DNA of 64,000 nucleotides from Algisphaera sp039180025 (GTDB lineage: Bacteria; Planctomycetota; Phycisphaerae; Phycisphaerales; Phycisphaeraceae). Below are positions 44,243-53,301 of this stretch, piece after piece. The notes beneath the pieces are model-generated. The model worked only from the letters and a program-made list of their open reading frames with translations, was not told the origin of the DNA and ran no database searches. Each line of letters opens with the position of its first letter. The first letter of the stretch is position 1. The stretch spans positions 1 to 64,000 of the forward strand of contig JBCDDZ010000008.1 of NCBI GenBank assembly GCA_039180025.1, given 5' to 3'. The position numbers and the translations under genes are program-made.

Positions 44243-45046
44243 TTACCCCCCCAACTCGACCGACCGGTCCCGGGCCGCCCGCAGCGCCGCCACCACCGCC
44301 TCGCGGACCCCGCCTCGGTCCAGAGACGCGATCGCCGCCGCGGTCGTGCCGCCCGGGCTCGTCACCTTGCGGCGCAGGTCCGACGCCGAATCCGGCGAGG
44401 CGGCGAACAATTCGGACGCCCCCCACAGCGTCTGGCTTACCAGCAGACGGGCCTGCTCGGACAGGCCGAGTTGGTTCGCCGCGTCCTGCATCGCCTCGGC
44501 GAGGTAAAACAGGTACGCCGGGCCGCTGCCCGACACCGCGGTCACCGCGTCGAGTTCGGTTTCGCGGACCCGGATCGCTTCGCCGCAGGCCCCGAACAGT
44601 TTCATCGCCAGGGCGTCGTCGCCCGGCCGAGCGTGTGTCCCGAGCGCTACCCCGGACATCCCCCGGCCGATCATCAGCGGCGTGTTGGGCATGACCCGGA
44701 CCACGCGGGCGGGCTGGCCGATGGCCGCGGCGATCCGGTCGCTGGAGAGCCCCGCCATGATCGAGATCACGGTCTGCCGTTCGCAGTCGAACCCCTGCCA
44801 GATCTCGCCAAGCTTGGTCAGCGTCTGCGGCTTGACCGCCAGCAGCACCGCCTCACAGGACGCGACCAGTTCGGTGTTGCTTTCTGCAGAAGCGACCCCG
44901 AATCCGCGGAAAACCTCCAGGCGCTGCTCGCTCGGGTCGCTCGCCAGCAGCCGCTCCGCGGGGACAACGCCGCGGTCCACCGCGCCGCGGGCGATCGCCT
45001 CGGCCATGTTCCCCGCGCCGATCATCCCCAAGGTGTATGTGGTCAT
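44243..45046 (-). CDS. proC: Pyrroline-5-carboxylate reductase
   Basis: NADPH-dependent last step of proline synthesis. 267 residues, within the family size. N-terminal Rossmann motif M-I-G-A-G-N-M-A-E-A (8-17) and the C-terminal dimer signature with A-V-S-G-S-G-P-A-Y-L-F-Y. S-P-G-G-T-T-A-A-A-I is the conserved end of the active site. The start overlaps the tyrA stop by 4 bases (ATGA), so the two genes are coupled. Confidence 0.95.
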   Translation of the reverse strand: MTTYTLGMIGAGNMAEAIARGAVDRGVVPAERLLASDPSEQRLEVFRGFGVASAESNTELVASCEAVLLAVKPQTLTKLGEIWQGFDCERQTVISIMAGLSSDRIAAAIGQPARVVRVMPNTPLMIGRGMSGVALGTHARPGDDALAMKLFGACGEAIRVRETELDAVTAVSGSGPAYLFYLAEAMQDAANQLGLSEQARLLVSQTLWGASELFAASPDSASDLRRKVTSPGGTTAAAIASLDRGGVREAVVAALRAARDRSVELGG

Positions 45047-45960
45047 CGCGGCGGGCTTTCTTCAGGCTTATCATTCATCAAGGGCCGCGAGGCAGCGGCC
45101 TGCGTATCCCCCCAGGCTTGCCGGATCACCTGGGCATCCGTCAGGAGGTCGAGCAGGTCGGTGTGCTTCGCTTTGCGGATCGTGCCCCGCAGCTCGTTGA
45201 GCCGGGCGGCGAGCCGGTCCAGAGCCTCGGCGATCGGGGCGCGGTTGGCCTCGATGATATCGCGGCGCATCGGGGGGTTGGAAAGCGCCAGCCGGGTCGT
45301 GTCGCGGAAACCGGTCGAGGCCAAGTCGAGGGGCCCCATGTCGTCGGCCGTATGCGCCAAAAGCACCGCCACCAGGTGCGGCAGGTGGGACACGGCCGCG
45401 ACCTGCCGATCGTGGGCGTCGGCGGTCATCGTGTGGAGCGTCGCCCCGAGGCCCTCCCAAAACGCCGTGACCAGCGCGAGCGCGTCGGCATCGGTATCGG
45501 CGGTCGGACACAGGACACACGGCCGACCTCGGAAAAGGTCGGCCTCGGCGTGGTCCGGCCCCTGCCGCTCGGACCCCGCCATCGGGTGCGCGGGGACGAA
45601 AAACTGCGGCTGGCTCAGATACCGCTTCGCATCGGCGGCCACGCTCAGCTTGGTCGAGCCCACGTCGGTGACGTACATGCCCCGCCGCTGATGCGGCGCC
45701 AGGTCCCGAAAAATCTCGGCAAACCCCCCGACCGGGACCGCCACGACCACCAGCGTCGGGCCGGGCGTCCCGACCGCCTCCGCCAGGTCTTGAACACCGC
45801 GGTCGATCGCCCCGGCCGCGACGGCGCGCTCCACCGTGGTCGGGCTCCGCCCCACGCCGACCACCTGACCGGCAAACCCCCCCGCCCGGAGCCCCAGCCC
45901 CACGCTGGCGCCCAGCAGGCCGGTGCCCACGATCGTGATCTGCTGAATGTCCTCGAGCAT
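45043..45960 (-). CDS. tyrA: Prephenate dehydrogenase
   Basis: Oxidative decarboxylation of prephenate (or arogenate) towards tyrosine. 305 residues. The N-terminal nucleotide fold shows I-V-G-T-G-L-L-G-A-S-V-G. Family landmarks are D-V-G-S-T-K, H-P-M-A-G-S-E and S-H-L-P-H-L-V-A. No ACT or chorismate mutase domain is attached. ATG 45960 is preferred (GGA 4 bases upstream) over an upstream TTG. It is divergent from accA and overlaps proC by 4 bases. Confidence 0.93.
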   Translation of the reverse strand: MLEDIQQITIVGTGLLGASVGLGLRAGGFAGQVVGVGRSPTTVERAVAAGAIDRGVQDLAEAVGTPGPTLVVVAVPVGGFAEIFRDLAPHQRRGMYVTDVGSTKLSVAADAKRYLSQPQFFVPAHPMAGSERQGPDHAEADLFRGRPCVLCPTADTDADALALVTAFWEGLGATLHTMTADAHDRQVAAVSHLPHLVAVLLAHTADDMGPLDLASTGFRDTTRLALSNPPMRRDIIEANRAPIAEALDRLAARLNELRGTIRKAKHTDLLDLLTDAQVIRQAWGDTQAAASRPLMNDKPEESPPR

Positions 45961-45970
45961 AAATTCCAAC

Positions 45971-45976
45971 TATAAT
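45971..45976 (+). promoter_or_regulatory. Possible -10 element for accA
   Basis: A perfect TATAAT lies 74 bases before the accA start in the tyrA-accA divergent gap. No good -35 sits 16-18 bases upstream, so it may be an activator-dependent or chance match. Confidence 0.3.
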
Positions 45977-46049
45977 GTGGTTTGGTCCCCGCCACGAACC
46001 GCCGGCAGCCCCGGTCTCTGCGTCCCGCGTCCCCCTCTCGCTCCCCACC

Positions 46050-47060
46050 ATGACCACGCTTTCTGAATATACCGGCACCTACGAGCTCGAATTCGAGCGG
46101 CCTCTTCTCGCGCTCGAACGGCAGATCAACGAGCTCGAAGCCCAGGCCGACCCCAGCCGGTCGGCCGTCGGGCTCGATCCGAACCTCGATTTCTCGGCCG
46201 ACCTGCGTCGGCTGCGGAAGTCGCACACCGCGATGCTCAAAAAAATCTATAAGAACCTCGACGCCTGGTCGACGGTGCAGGTCGCCCGCCACCCCGGTCG
46301 GCCGCAGACTTCGGACTACATCGCGGCGTTCGTGAAGGACTTTACCGAACTCCACGGCGACCGGCACTACGGCGACGACCCGGCCATCATCGCCGGGTTC
46401 GGCCGCATCGGACCCCACAAATGCCTCGTCGTCGGCCACCACAAGGGCAAAGACGTCAAGGACAAGATCGCCTGCCACTTCGGCTGCGCCCACCCCGAGG
46501 GCTACCGCAAAGCGCTCCGCTGCATGAAGCTCGCCGAGAAGTTCGGGCTCCCGGTGGTCACGTTCGTGGATACCCCGGGGGCTTACCCCGGCATCGGCTC
46601 GGAGGAGCGGGGACAGGCCGAAGCGATCGCCGTGAACCTGCGTGAGATGGCTCGGCTCAAGGTGCCGATCGTGAGCGTGGTCATCGGCGAAGGCGGCTCG
46701 GGCGGCGCGATCGGGATCGGCGTCGCGGACAAGCTCGCCATGCTCCAGCACGCCTGGTACTCGGTCATCTCGCCCGAGGGCTGCGCCGCGATCCTCTGGA
46801 AAACCGCGAACCCCGAAAACAACGCCCGGGCCGCGGAAGCGATGAAAGTCACCGCCGCGGACAACCTTAAAATCGGCACGGTCGACGAGGTGCTCGACGA
46901 GCCGCTGGGCGCCGCCCACCGCCGCCCCTCGGCCGCCAGCGACCAACTCGAAAAATACGTGATTCAAACGCTCCGGGAACTCAAACGCTTCAAGCCCGAG
47001 AACCTCGTCAAGAAACGCTACGACCGGCTGCGTCAACTCGGCTCCTACCTGGGCGATTGA
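46050..47060 (+). CDS. accA: Acetyl-CoA carboxylase carboxyltransferase subunit alpha
   Basis: Alpha half of the carboxyltransferase that makes malonyl-CoA for the fab genes. 336 residues. An N-terminal helical part (L-E-F-E-R-P-L-L-A-L-E) precedes the crotonase-like core, with G-D-P-A-I-I-A-G-F, K-x-x-D-x-x-x-R-N-F-G-like sequence (K-D-V-K-D-K-I-A-C-H-F-G), P-E-G-Y-R-K-A-L-R and F-x-D-T-P-G-A-Y-P-G. The G-E-G-G-S-G-G-A core and S-P-E-G-C-A-A-I-L-W-K are typical. ATG 46050 gives the family start. accD is not in the window. Confidence 0.95.
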   Translation: MTTLSEYTGTYELEFERPLLALERQINELEAQADPSRSAVGLDPNLDFSADLRRLRKSHTAMLKKIYKNLDAWSTVQVARHPGRPQTSDYIAAFVKDFTELHGDRHYGDDPAIIAGFGRIGPHKCLVVGHHKGKDVKDKIACHFGCAHPEGYRKALRCMKLAEKFGLPVVTFVDTPGAYPGIGSEERGQAEAIAVNLREMARLKVPIVSVVIGEGGSGGAIGIGVADKLAMLQHAWYSVISPEGCAAILWKTANPENNARAAEAMKVTAADNLKIGTVDEVLDEPLGAAHRRPSAASDQLEKYVIQTLRELKRFKPENLVKKRYDRLRQLGSYLGD

Positions 47061-47211
47061 CGCCTAGGTAGAAAGCCGCCGCCCCCGAGTAAAACGGCCT
47101 TCAGTACACACGGTGTGATTAACCGGTGGAAAAAAACTTTCGTATTTGTCTATTGGCGGCACGGGAGTTGGACGATAATGAAGTCAACTCGCGACCTGTC
47201 AACAAACACGC

Positions 47212-47231
47212 AAAGGGCCACGTCTTGGCCC
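47212..47231 (-). terminator. Candidate terminator after fmt
   Basis: GGGCCA (47215-47220) and TGGCCC (47226-47231) form a 6-bp stem with a 5-base loop. Read on the minus strand, TTTG and further T-rich sequence follow. It lies 35 bases past the fmt stop and also in the path of accA, so it may serve both. Confidence 0.45.
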
Positions 47232-47265
47232 ATGCTGGAACTAGGGCAGCGCTTCGCGGGTTTTT

Positions 47266-48225
47266 TTACGCGCCGACGGGCCTAGGCACCGGGGCGAGCG
47301 TGTCGCCACGGGCGAAGCCGTGCCCCCGGACGAAATCGCTAAACGCGAGCGTCCTGCCGCCCGGGACCTGGACCTCGAGCAGTTCGACCGCACCGTCGCC
47401 ACACGCGACCCGCAGGTCGGCCTGGACCGTCCCGGGCGGCTGGGTGTGGGGCGCACAGGTGTCGTCGGCAACGCGGCGCAGCAACAAAATCTGCGATTCC
47501 GGTTGATTCGCCGAGCGCCACACGACCCGGCAACCCGGCCAGGGCGTAAGGCCATGCACCCGGGCACGCACCCGGGCCGCGGTCAGCGAAAAATCTACCG
47601 TGCCATCCGCCTTCCGCAGCTTGGGCGCCTGGGTCACCGCGTCCTCCCCCTGCCGCACCGGGTTCAACGTGTCCGCGGCGAGGTCGGCCAAGACCTTGAT
47701 GACCGCATCGGGCCCAAGTTCGGCGAGACGGTCGTGCAGTTCCCCTGTGGTTTCTTGCGGGTCGATCGGCGTCTCGCTGAGCGCATAGACATCGCCCGCG
47801 TCCATCTTGGTGGCCAGCCCGATGACGCTCACCCCGGTCACCGACTCGCCCTCGATGATCGCGTGGTGGATCGGCGCGGCGCCGCGGTACTTGGGCAGAA
47901 GCGAGGAGTGTACGTTGACGGCCAGCCGGCCCATCGCGTCGATCAGTTCCGGCGAGAGCTTCTGCCCGAACGCGATCACCACGGACGCCTCCGCCCCGAG
48001 TGCCCGGATCTTTTCGATAAACGCCGGGCTGTTTACGCCTCCGGATTTATGCACCGGCAAGCCCTCGGCCTCGGCCCATTGCGCCACCGGCGTGGGAGTC
48101 GTTTTTCGATGGCGTCCCGCGGGCTTATCCGGTTGTGACACAACCGCGACCAGGTCGTGCTCTTCGTGCAAACGTGCCGCCGTCGGCAGCCCGAACGCAC
48201 CCGACCCAAAGTAAATCAGCTTCAT
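47266..48225 (-). CDS. fmt: Methionyl-tRNA formyltransferase
   Basis: Formylates initiator Met-tRNA, the partner of the tRNA-fMet gene at 8192. 319 residues. The catalytic region has V-N-V-H-S-S-L-L-P-K-Y-R-G-A-A-P-I, with Asn and His as active-site residues, and M-D-A-G-D near 145. The C-terminal OB-like tRNA-binding domain follows. ATG 48225 starts the typical M-K-L-I-Y-F-G-S. It lies 183 bases downstream of def on the same strand, the usual def-fmt association. Confidence 0.95.
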   Translation of the reverse strand: MKLIYFGSGAFGLPTAARLHEEHDLVAVVSQPDKPAGRHRKTTPTPVAQWAEAEGLPVHKSGGVNSPAFIEKIRALGAEASVVIAFGQKLSPELIDAMGRLAVNVHSSLLPKYRGAAPIHHAIIEGESVTGVSVIGLATKMDAGDVYALSETPIDPQETTGELHDRLAELGPDAVIKVLADLAADTLNPVRQGEDAVTQAPKLRKADGTVDFSLTAARVRARVHGLTPWPGCRVVWRSANQPESQILLLRRVADDTCAPHTQPPGTVQADLRVACGDGAVELLEVQVPGGRTLAFSDFVRGHGFARGDTLAPVPRPVGA

Positions 48226-48408
48226 GGTTATCAGTTTAGGGCCAACCGATGACGGCGGGTGGCGTCCGAGTTCATGAATAAAGCTTCACGCCAGCAGCCG
48301 GCCATCGCCGGTACGTGAAATCCCGGGTCCGCAGGCCGATCGGGATACTTCCCGAATAGCCCAGGGGTTCCATCTCCTTTGGAATGTGCCGTCCGATCAG
48401 TGAATCAC

Positions 48409-48945
48409 TCATCCCGCATCAAGCAACGACTGGATCGCGCGCTTGTTGGCCATACGGTCGATGCGGGTCATCTTGTCGAGGATGAGGGTGCCCTCGAGGT
48501 GGTCGAACTCGTGCTGCCAGACGCGGGCGGGGAAGTCGTCCGAGGTTTCGCGGAAGGCCTGGCCGTGCTCGTCGAGGGCTTGAATGGTGATCGTGGTCGG
48601 GCGGGTAACCTCCGCGGTGATGTGCGGGAGGCTCAGGCACCCCTCTTCTCGGGGTTCGGAATGAGGGCCGGGGGAAGAGAGGGTGGGGTTGATATAAACC
48701 CGATCGTCGCCGGGGTCATTGGTGGGGTTGGCGACGAACATGCGCCAGGGAAGCCCGACCTGCGGCGCGGCCAGGCCGACGCCTTTGGCCTCGTGCATCA
48801 ATTCCACCATCCGCGCGGCGACCGCCCGTACCGCATCGTCAACCTGGTCCAGCGGGGCGGCCTGCTGGAGCAAGACCGGATCCGGGTACATCACGATCCT
48901 CAGGGCCGAGGGTTCTACGTTTTCGGGGCGGGGCACAGTGGGCAT
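48409..48945 (-). CDS. def: Peptide deformylase
   Basis: Removes the formyl group from new proteins. 178 residues. The three family motifs are G-V-G-L-A-A-P-Q (55-62), E-G-C-L-S (101-105, metal ligand Cys103) and H-E-F-D-H (145-149). ATG 48945 gives about the normal length. A longer reading frame to 49044 lacks conserved sequence. Confidence 0.95.
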   Translation of the reverse strand: MPTVPRPENVEPSALRIVMYPDPVLLQQAAPLDQVDDAVRAVAARMVELMHEAKGVGLAAPQVGLPWRMFVANPTNDPGDDRVYINPTLSSPGPHSEPREEGCLSLPHITAEVTRPTTITIQALDEHGQAFRETSDDFPARVWQHEFDHLEGTLILDKMTRIDRMANKRAIQSLLDAG

Positions 48946-49281
48946 AATGGAATCCAAGCGGAAAAAGCAACCGGCCGACGGCGTCATCATAGAGCCTACG
49001 GTCGGGGTCCTGGCCGCACTTTGGAGAGTCAAGTGGCGATCCAAGGGACTGCCCTAATGCATACCAATATAGGGTTAATCTTAGTCCACGACACGATTTG
49101 AGGCTTGACCCGCCGGCCGCGGCTTGCCATACTGCTTCGGGGTCCGCATGGGTTATTTACCCATCCGGGCTCGTCTCGACGGGTCCACCCAGACCGCCAC
49201 GCTCGGCCCCGGGTTGCCGTGCTAAGGCCTGTACCCGTCTTTATTCGCCTGCCGTCCGTACGCCGCCGAGGTTCCTTATCC

Positions 49282-49617
49282 ATGGCCACCGTCACCAAAA
49301 AAGAACTCATCGACCAGATCGCCGAAGCCACCGGGCAGAAGCGGGTCGTCGTCAAAAGCATCGTCCAGACTTTTTTGAATTCCATCATCGTCGAACTGGG
49401 CAAGGGCAACCGCCTCGAATTCCGGGACTTCGGCGTCTTCGAAGTCAAGCAGCGCCGGGCGCGCATGGCTCAGAACCCCAAGACGCTCGAGCCCGTGGAG
49501 GTCCCGCCGAAACGGACGGTGAAGTTCAAGGTCGGCCGCCTGATGAAACTCACGCTCAGCCAGGACGGGCTCGCCGACGACGAGATCGAAATCGACCTCG
49601 ATGAATCCGACGAATAA
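49282..49617 (+). CDS. HU/IHF-family DNA-binding protein
   Basis: An 111-residue histone-like protein. It begins M-A-T-V-T-K-K-E-L-I-D-Q-I-A and contains the G-D-F-G-V-F-type arm start (here R-D-F-G-V-F) and the beta-arm R-x-A-R-x-x-x-N-P. The last 15 residues are strongly acidic (D-D-E-I-E-I-D-L-D-E-S-D-E), an extension of ordinary HU/IHF. The tail may weaken or tune DNA binding. The end overlaps the bioF start by 17 bases. Confidence 0.93.
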   Translation: MATVTKKELIDQIAEATGQKRVVVKSIVQTFLNSIIVELGKGNRLEFRDFGVFEVKQRRARMAQNPKTLEPVEVPPKRTVKFKVGRLMKLTLSQDGLADDEIEIDLDESDE

Positions 49618-50875
49618 TCCGCTCTCTCCACCGCCTCGCTCCGCTCTATTGCCCCCGGATCAAGCGGTTGAACCTCTGTTCTATCGGCGTCTCCGCGACG
49701 GGCTGGACGGCCTGGATCGCCAAACGCTGCGTCGGTGGCTGCGTCCTCTGCCATCGACCGGACGCCTGGTTCGATTGGCCGGCCGTGAACTCCTGAACCT
49801 CGCGGGCAACGATTACCTTGGGCTTGCCGAACACCCGCACCTCAAAGAAACCGCGATCCGGGCGATCGAGCAGCACGGCGTGGGTGCCACGGCCAGCCGA
49901 CTGGTCGCCGGCCATCTCGACCTTCACGCGCAGATCGAAAGCCGCTTCGCTGCGTTCAAGCACGCGGAAGCCGGCCTCCTTCTCCCTACCGGATACGCCG
50001 CCAATCTGGCGGTGCTGACCGCCTTGGCCGGGCCGGGCGACTTGATCTGCCAGGACAAGCTCAATCACGCCAGCCTCCTCGACGCCGCGCAGGCGTCCGG
50101 CGCGCGGGTGCGAACCTTCCCCCATCGGGACTACGCCAAGCTCGAACGCCTCTTGAAAAAGCACGCTGATCGCGGAGTTAGCACAAGCGGCGGCGGCCCC
50201 CTCGGGCAACGATTCATTGTGACCGACGCGGTGTTTTCGATGGACGGCAACGTCGCCGACCTCCCAGCGCTCTGCGCGTTGGCGGAGCGCCACGACGCGG
50301 TGCTGGTGGTCGATGAAGCCCACGGCACGGGGGTTCTTGGCGGAGACGGCGCGGGGCTCGCCAGCGCGCAAGGCGTGGCGGATCGGGTCCCTATCACCGT
50401 CTCTACCGCGAGCAAAGCGCTCGGCGGGCTCGGCGGGCTGGTGACGGGGCCTCGCGTGGTGATCGATACCTTGATCAACCGTGCACGGCCTTTGATCTAC
50501 TCCACCGCCGTCCCTCCGGCACAAGCCGCTACGATCGGTGCGGCCCTCGACGTGATCCGTGACGAGCCGGAGCGTCGCCTGTGGCTCGCCGAACTGTCAA
50601 AACGCTTGCGGACTCAGCTCGCCGCCGCCGGCTGGGCGGGGCTCTGCGGTGGAGACGATCTGTACCCCACGCCGATCGTCCCGTTGATCGTAGGCTCCAG
50701 CGAGGCCGCGGTCGCATTGCAGAAGCAGTTGGAACACCACCACATTCTCGCGGTCGCGATCCGGCCGCCTACGGTGGCCCCGCGCTCGGCACGGGTCCGT
50801 CTGAGCCTCCGGGCGGACATGACGGACGCGGACCTAAGCCTCATCGTGTCGGCCGCCGGTTCGCCGCCCCGCTAG
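49601..50875 (+). CDS. bioF: 8-amino-7-oxononanoate synthase (or related alpha-oxoamine synthase)
   Basis: A PLP-dependent enzyme that condenses pimeloyl-ACP/CoA and alanine in biotin synthesis. 424 residues, slightly long because of about 45 extra N-terminal residues. The PLP lysine is K272 in S-K-A-L-G-G-L-G-G. D238-E-A-H241 and the T-x-x-Y-x-x-N-x-x-V region are typical. Other members of the family (KBL, serine palmitoyltransferase) look similar; no other biotin gene is in view, so the substrate is not certain. Start ATG 49601 overlaps the HU gene and is probably translationally coupled to it. Confidence 0.82.
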   Translation: MNPTNNPLSPPPRSALLPPDQAVEPLFYRRLRDGLDGLDRQTLRRWLRPLPSTGRLVRLAGRELLNLAGNDYLGLAEHPHLKETAIRAIEQHGVGATASRLVAGHLDLHAQIESRFAAFKHAEAGLLLPTGYAANLAVLTALAGPGDLICQDKLNHASLLDAAQASGARVRTFPHRDYAKLERLLKKHADRGVSTSGGGPLGQRFIVTDAVFSMDGNVADLPALCALAERHDAVLVVDEAHGTGVLGGDGAGLASAQGVADRVPITVSTASKALGGLGGLVTGPRVVIDTLINRARPLIYSTAVPPAQAATIGAALDVIRDEPERRLWLAELSKRLRTQLAAAGWAGLCGGDDLYPTPIVPLIVGSSEAAVALQKQLEHHHILAVAIRPPTVAPRSARVRLSLRADMTDADLSLIVSAAGSPPR

Positions 50876-50950
50876 ACCGGCCGCCGCTGTTTCACGAAGA
50901 AGCTTGCTCTGTACGCGTTTCGGATCATCGCATTGCCGAAGAGGCATGAG

Positions 50951-52474
50951 TCAAGGCTGAGTCAGTTCGGCGGTGCCCACGGTTTCGAGGAAACCCGCGT
51001 AAAGCTGCCGATCCCCAACAAACCAATACGCCACCGCGTAGCCGTCCTGGATTCCGGTGAGTATGGTGGACCGGGTCGCACGGTCGGTGTCTGAAGTCAT
51101 GTGCAGCCGGTGCCAGTCGTGGCCCGCGACCGACATCGTGCGTTCACTCTCGCTGAAACGGAAGCTGCCGAAGGGATCAAGAGCACGAGACGTATCGGTA
51201 AGAATCGACTGCATCTGGACCCGGAAGTTGCGGTAGGCCGAGGCCTCAAGGCCGGTGGCCGCAGGGCCGAGCGCGACGCCGATGGTAGCTTCCTGCCCGG
51301 GGCCGGTCATCCGCTTCACCACATCGCAGGCTTGGGCGATCGCCTGTTCTTCAGAAACCTCGGTATCCGGCCACGGCACCCGCCAGTTGGAGACGACCGG
51401 CCCGTCGCGGTCCAGTTCGTGTTCCGGCGGGATCCGCAGCATGGTCTGGCCACGGGGCGGCAGAGCCGACACCACGCCGATCGACGGATCGGGCAGGTCT
51501 GCTTCGGGGTTCTCGGTATCTACCTCTCCCCCCTCGGTACCAGAGGATTGGCCGGGCTCTTCACCGGGGGCCGATTCTTCCCCGGCGGGTGGCGTCGTGA
51601 TGGAGGCGTTATCGGTTTCGGGGGCGGTCTCGACGGCCGGCGACGTGATCGCCAAATGTCCGCTCCCGGTGTCCGGACTCGAAGGCGGCTTGAGGAAACC
51701 GACCCAGGCGCCGTAGCCCGCACCGCCGATGACCGCAAGGACAATCAGTGCGATCACCGGCTTGGGCAGGAAAGAACCCTCGACCCGTTTGAGCACCGGC
51801 CGGTTCCCCGCCCCGCCGTCCGCGGCCCGGGACATCGCCTGGATCGCCAGGGTTTTGCCCGCATAGATTTCCGACTTGCGCCGCTTGTATTCGTCGTTGG
51901 AGATGGCGCCGCTGTGTTTGAGTTCGTTGAGTTCACGCAGCTCCCGCATCTGCGTCTGGCTGTCGTTGGCCGACGCACCTGCTGCGCTGCCGCCGGCGGA
52001 CCGGTGGTTGAGCGCGTAGCCGGTGCCCGTCGCCGAGTTCGAATTGTCGAGCTGGATCGACGATCCCCCCATGGTGGACCCGTGCGGCCCGCCGTCGAGC
52101 AGCGGATCGCCCGGCTCGAGTTCCAGGTGGGTCATGTCCACCAGGTCTCCTTTGAATTTCGAGAGGTCAAACTTATCGACTTTGAGGAGCGTACCGCAGC
52201 TCGTGCAGTTCATCGTGCCGCCGAACACGCTGTGGGGGACACGGATCGTTTTCTGGCAAGCCCCGCAGCCGATCAATACCTGACGCAAGCGGCGGACGCC
52301 CGAAGCGTCCGAGCCCGACTCCAAAGCCGAAAAATCGGCCATCGGCTGAGCCGTCTCCTCGAGCGTCGGGACACGCTGTGCCTCTTGACAACCCGGGCAA
52401 CGGACCCGCTTCCCCGCGTACTGATCGGGTACTTTTATTTTGCGGCGGCAAGATGCACAGTGGAAAGTCGGCAT
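50951..52474 (-). CDS. Double zinc-ribbon, SHOCT-domain membrane protein
   Basis: A 507-residue protein. There are two N-terminal zinc ribbons: C6-x2-C9/C26-x2-C29 and C70-x2-C73/C90-x2-C93. A SHOCT domain follows at about 178-205 (E-L-K-H-S-G-A-I-S-N-D-E-Y). One membrane helix is at about 237-259. Outside the membrane come a Pro/Glu/Ser-rich linker (about 262-330) and a C-terminal globular domain of about 170 residues with no recognised family. ATG 52474 is the start; an upstream extension to 52516 is not supported. The layout suggests a sensor joined to cytoplasmic contacts, but this is an inference. Confidence 0.75.
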   Translation of the reverse strand: MPTFHCASCRRKIKVPDQYAGKRVRCPGCQEAQRVPTLEETAQPMADFSALESGSDASGVRRLRQVLIGCGACQKTIRVPHSVFGGTMNCTSCGTLLKVDKFDLSKFKGDLVDMTHLELEPGDPLLDGGPHGSTMGGSSIQLDNSNSATGTGYALNHRSAGGSAAGASANDSQTQMRELRELNELKHSGAISNDEYKRRKSEIYAGKTLAIQAMSRAADGGAGNRPVLKRVEGSFLPKPVIALIVLAVIGGAGYGAWVGFLKPPSSPDTGSGHLAITSPAVETAPETDNASITTPPAGEESAPGEEPGQSSGTEGGEVDTENPEADLPDPSIGVVSALPPRGQTMLRIPPEHELDRDGPVVSNWRVPWPDTEVSEEQAIAQACDVVKRMTGPGQEATIGVALGPAATGLEASAYRNFRVQMQSILTDTSRALDPFGSFRFSESERTMSVAGHDWHRLHMTSDTDRATRSTILTGIQDGYAVAYWFVGDRQLYAGFLETVGTAELTQP

Positions 52475-52680
52475 GGTTGGTGTTCCCGGAGTCCGGAATA
52501 TTTCGGCGTGGGCCACGCCGCCTTGACGGTTATGCTCTTAACGCAGAATACGCAGCCTGAACAATGGAGCGGTTCGCTGCGGTTTCATCGATCGTTCTCA
52601 AACCCACGCCCCCTAATGTACAAGCGACGTCGTTCCACGGGTGACGTTAGGGTGCAAAAAAATACCGTCTCTGACAGAAA

Positions 52681-53187
52681 CTATCTTTCGGGTGACGGGG
52701 GATCGACTTCCTCACCGGGGTGGATGAAACCGAAATGCATTTCGGCGTGCCGGCACTGAAACTGCTTCCATTCTTCGGGGGTGAGTTTTCCAAATAGAGG
52801 GCTGGCGTGACGCATCGGGTGCTGCTGGGCGTAGCCGACTTCTTCCCGCAGGCGGGTTAGCGCCGCCTCGAGCGTCGTCTCGGGGGGCGGTTCGAAAGCG
52901 GCGGCGATCTTCGCGGGCGGCTTGATCCCCGGCCGGACGGGCTTGGTGTGCAGACCGAAAAACCGCATCGTCCGGCCTGCTAGCCGTATCGGGAGAGGGA
53001 TAGGCAAGTCGATCCCGTGGTTGGCCATCTCGAAGCCCATGGCGACGTGGCGGATGATCTGGGCGGCGGTCCAGTTGCCCGTGGTCACGTGCGGCCCGGC
53101 GGTAACCTGTTCCGCATCGGCCAGGATTTCTTCTAAGTCCGAAAAATGCAGGACCCGACGCTCGGCTTGCTTGGTTTTTACGGGCAT
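52681..53187 (-). CDS. DUF1569 (DinB-like) protein
   Basis: A 168-residue protein of the DUF1569 family, which shares the DinB four-helix fold with three metal-binding histidines. N-W-T-A-A-Q-I-I-R-H-V and Q-F-Q-C-R-H-A-E-M-H-F supply the likely ligands. The metal-dependent reaction is unknown. ATG 53187 lies just downstream of the rpsA terminator, so the gene needs its own promoter or read-through. Confidence 0.82.
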   Translation of the reverse strand: MPVKTKQAERRVLHFSDLEEILADAEQVTAGPHVTTGNWTAAQIIRHVAMGFEMANHGIDLPIPLPIRLAGRTMRFFGLHTKPVRPGIKPPAKIAAAFEPPPETTLEAALTRLREEVGYAQQHPMRHASPLFGKLTPEEWKQFQCRHAEMHFGFIHPGEEVDPPSPER

Positions 53188-53211
53188 GACCAACTGATCG
53201 TAACGTAATCC

Positions 53212-53244
53212 AAAGAAAAAGCCCACGGGGATAATCCGTGGGCT
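53212..53244 (-). terminator. Intrinsic terminator of rpsA
   Basis: On the minus strand AGCCCACGG and CCGTGGGCT (53236-53244 and 53220-53228) form a perfect 9-bp stem with a 7-base loop, followed at once by TTTTTCTTT. It lies 58 bases past the rpsA stop and is the clearest intrinsic terminator in the window. Confidence 0.9.
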
Positions 53245-53301
53245 CGTTCAACGTAGATGGATGGGGTAGGGCGGAGTAGAGCGGAGCCCGGGAGGCCGGG
53301 G

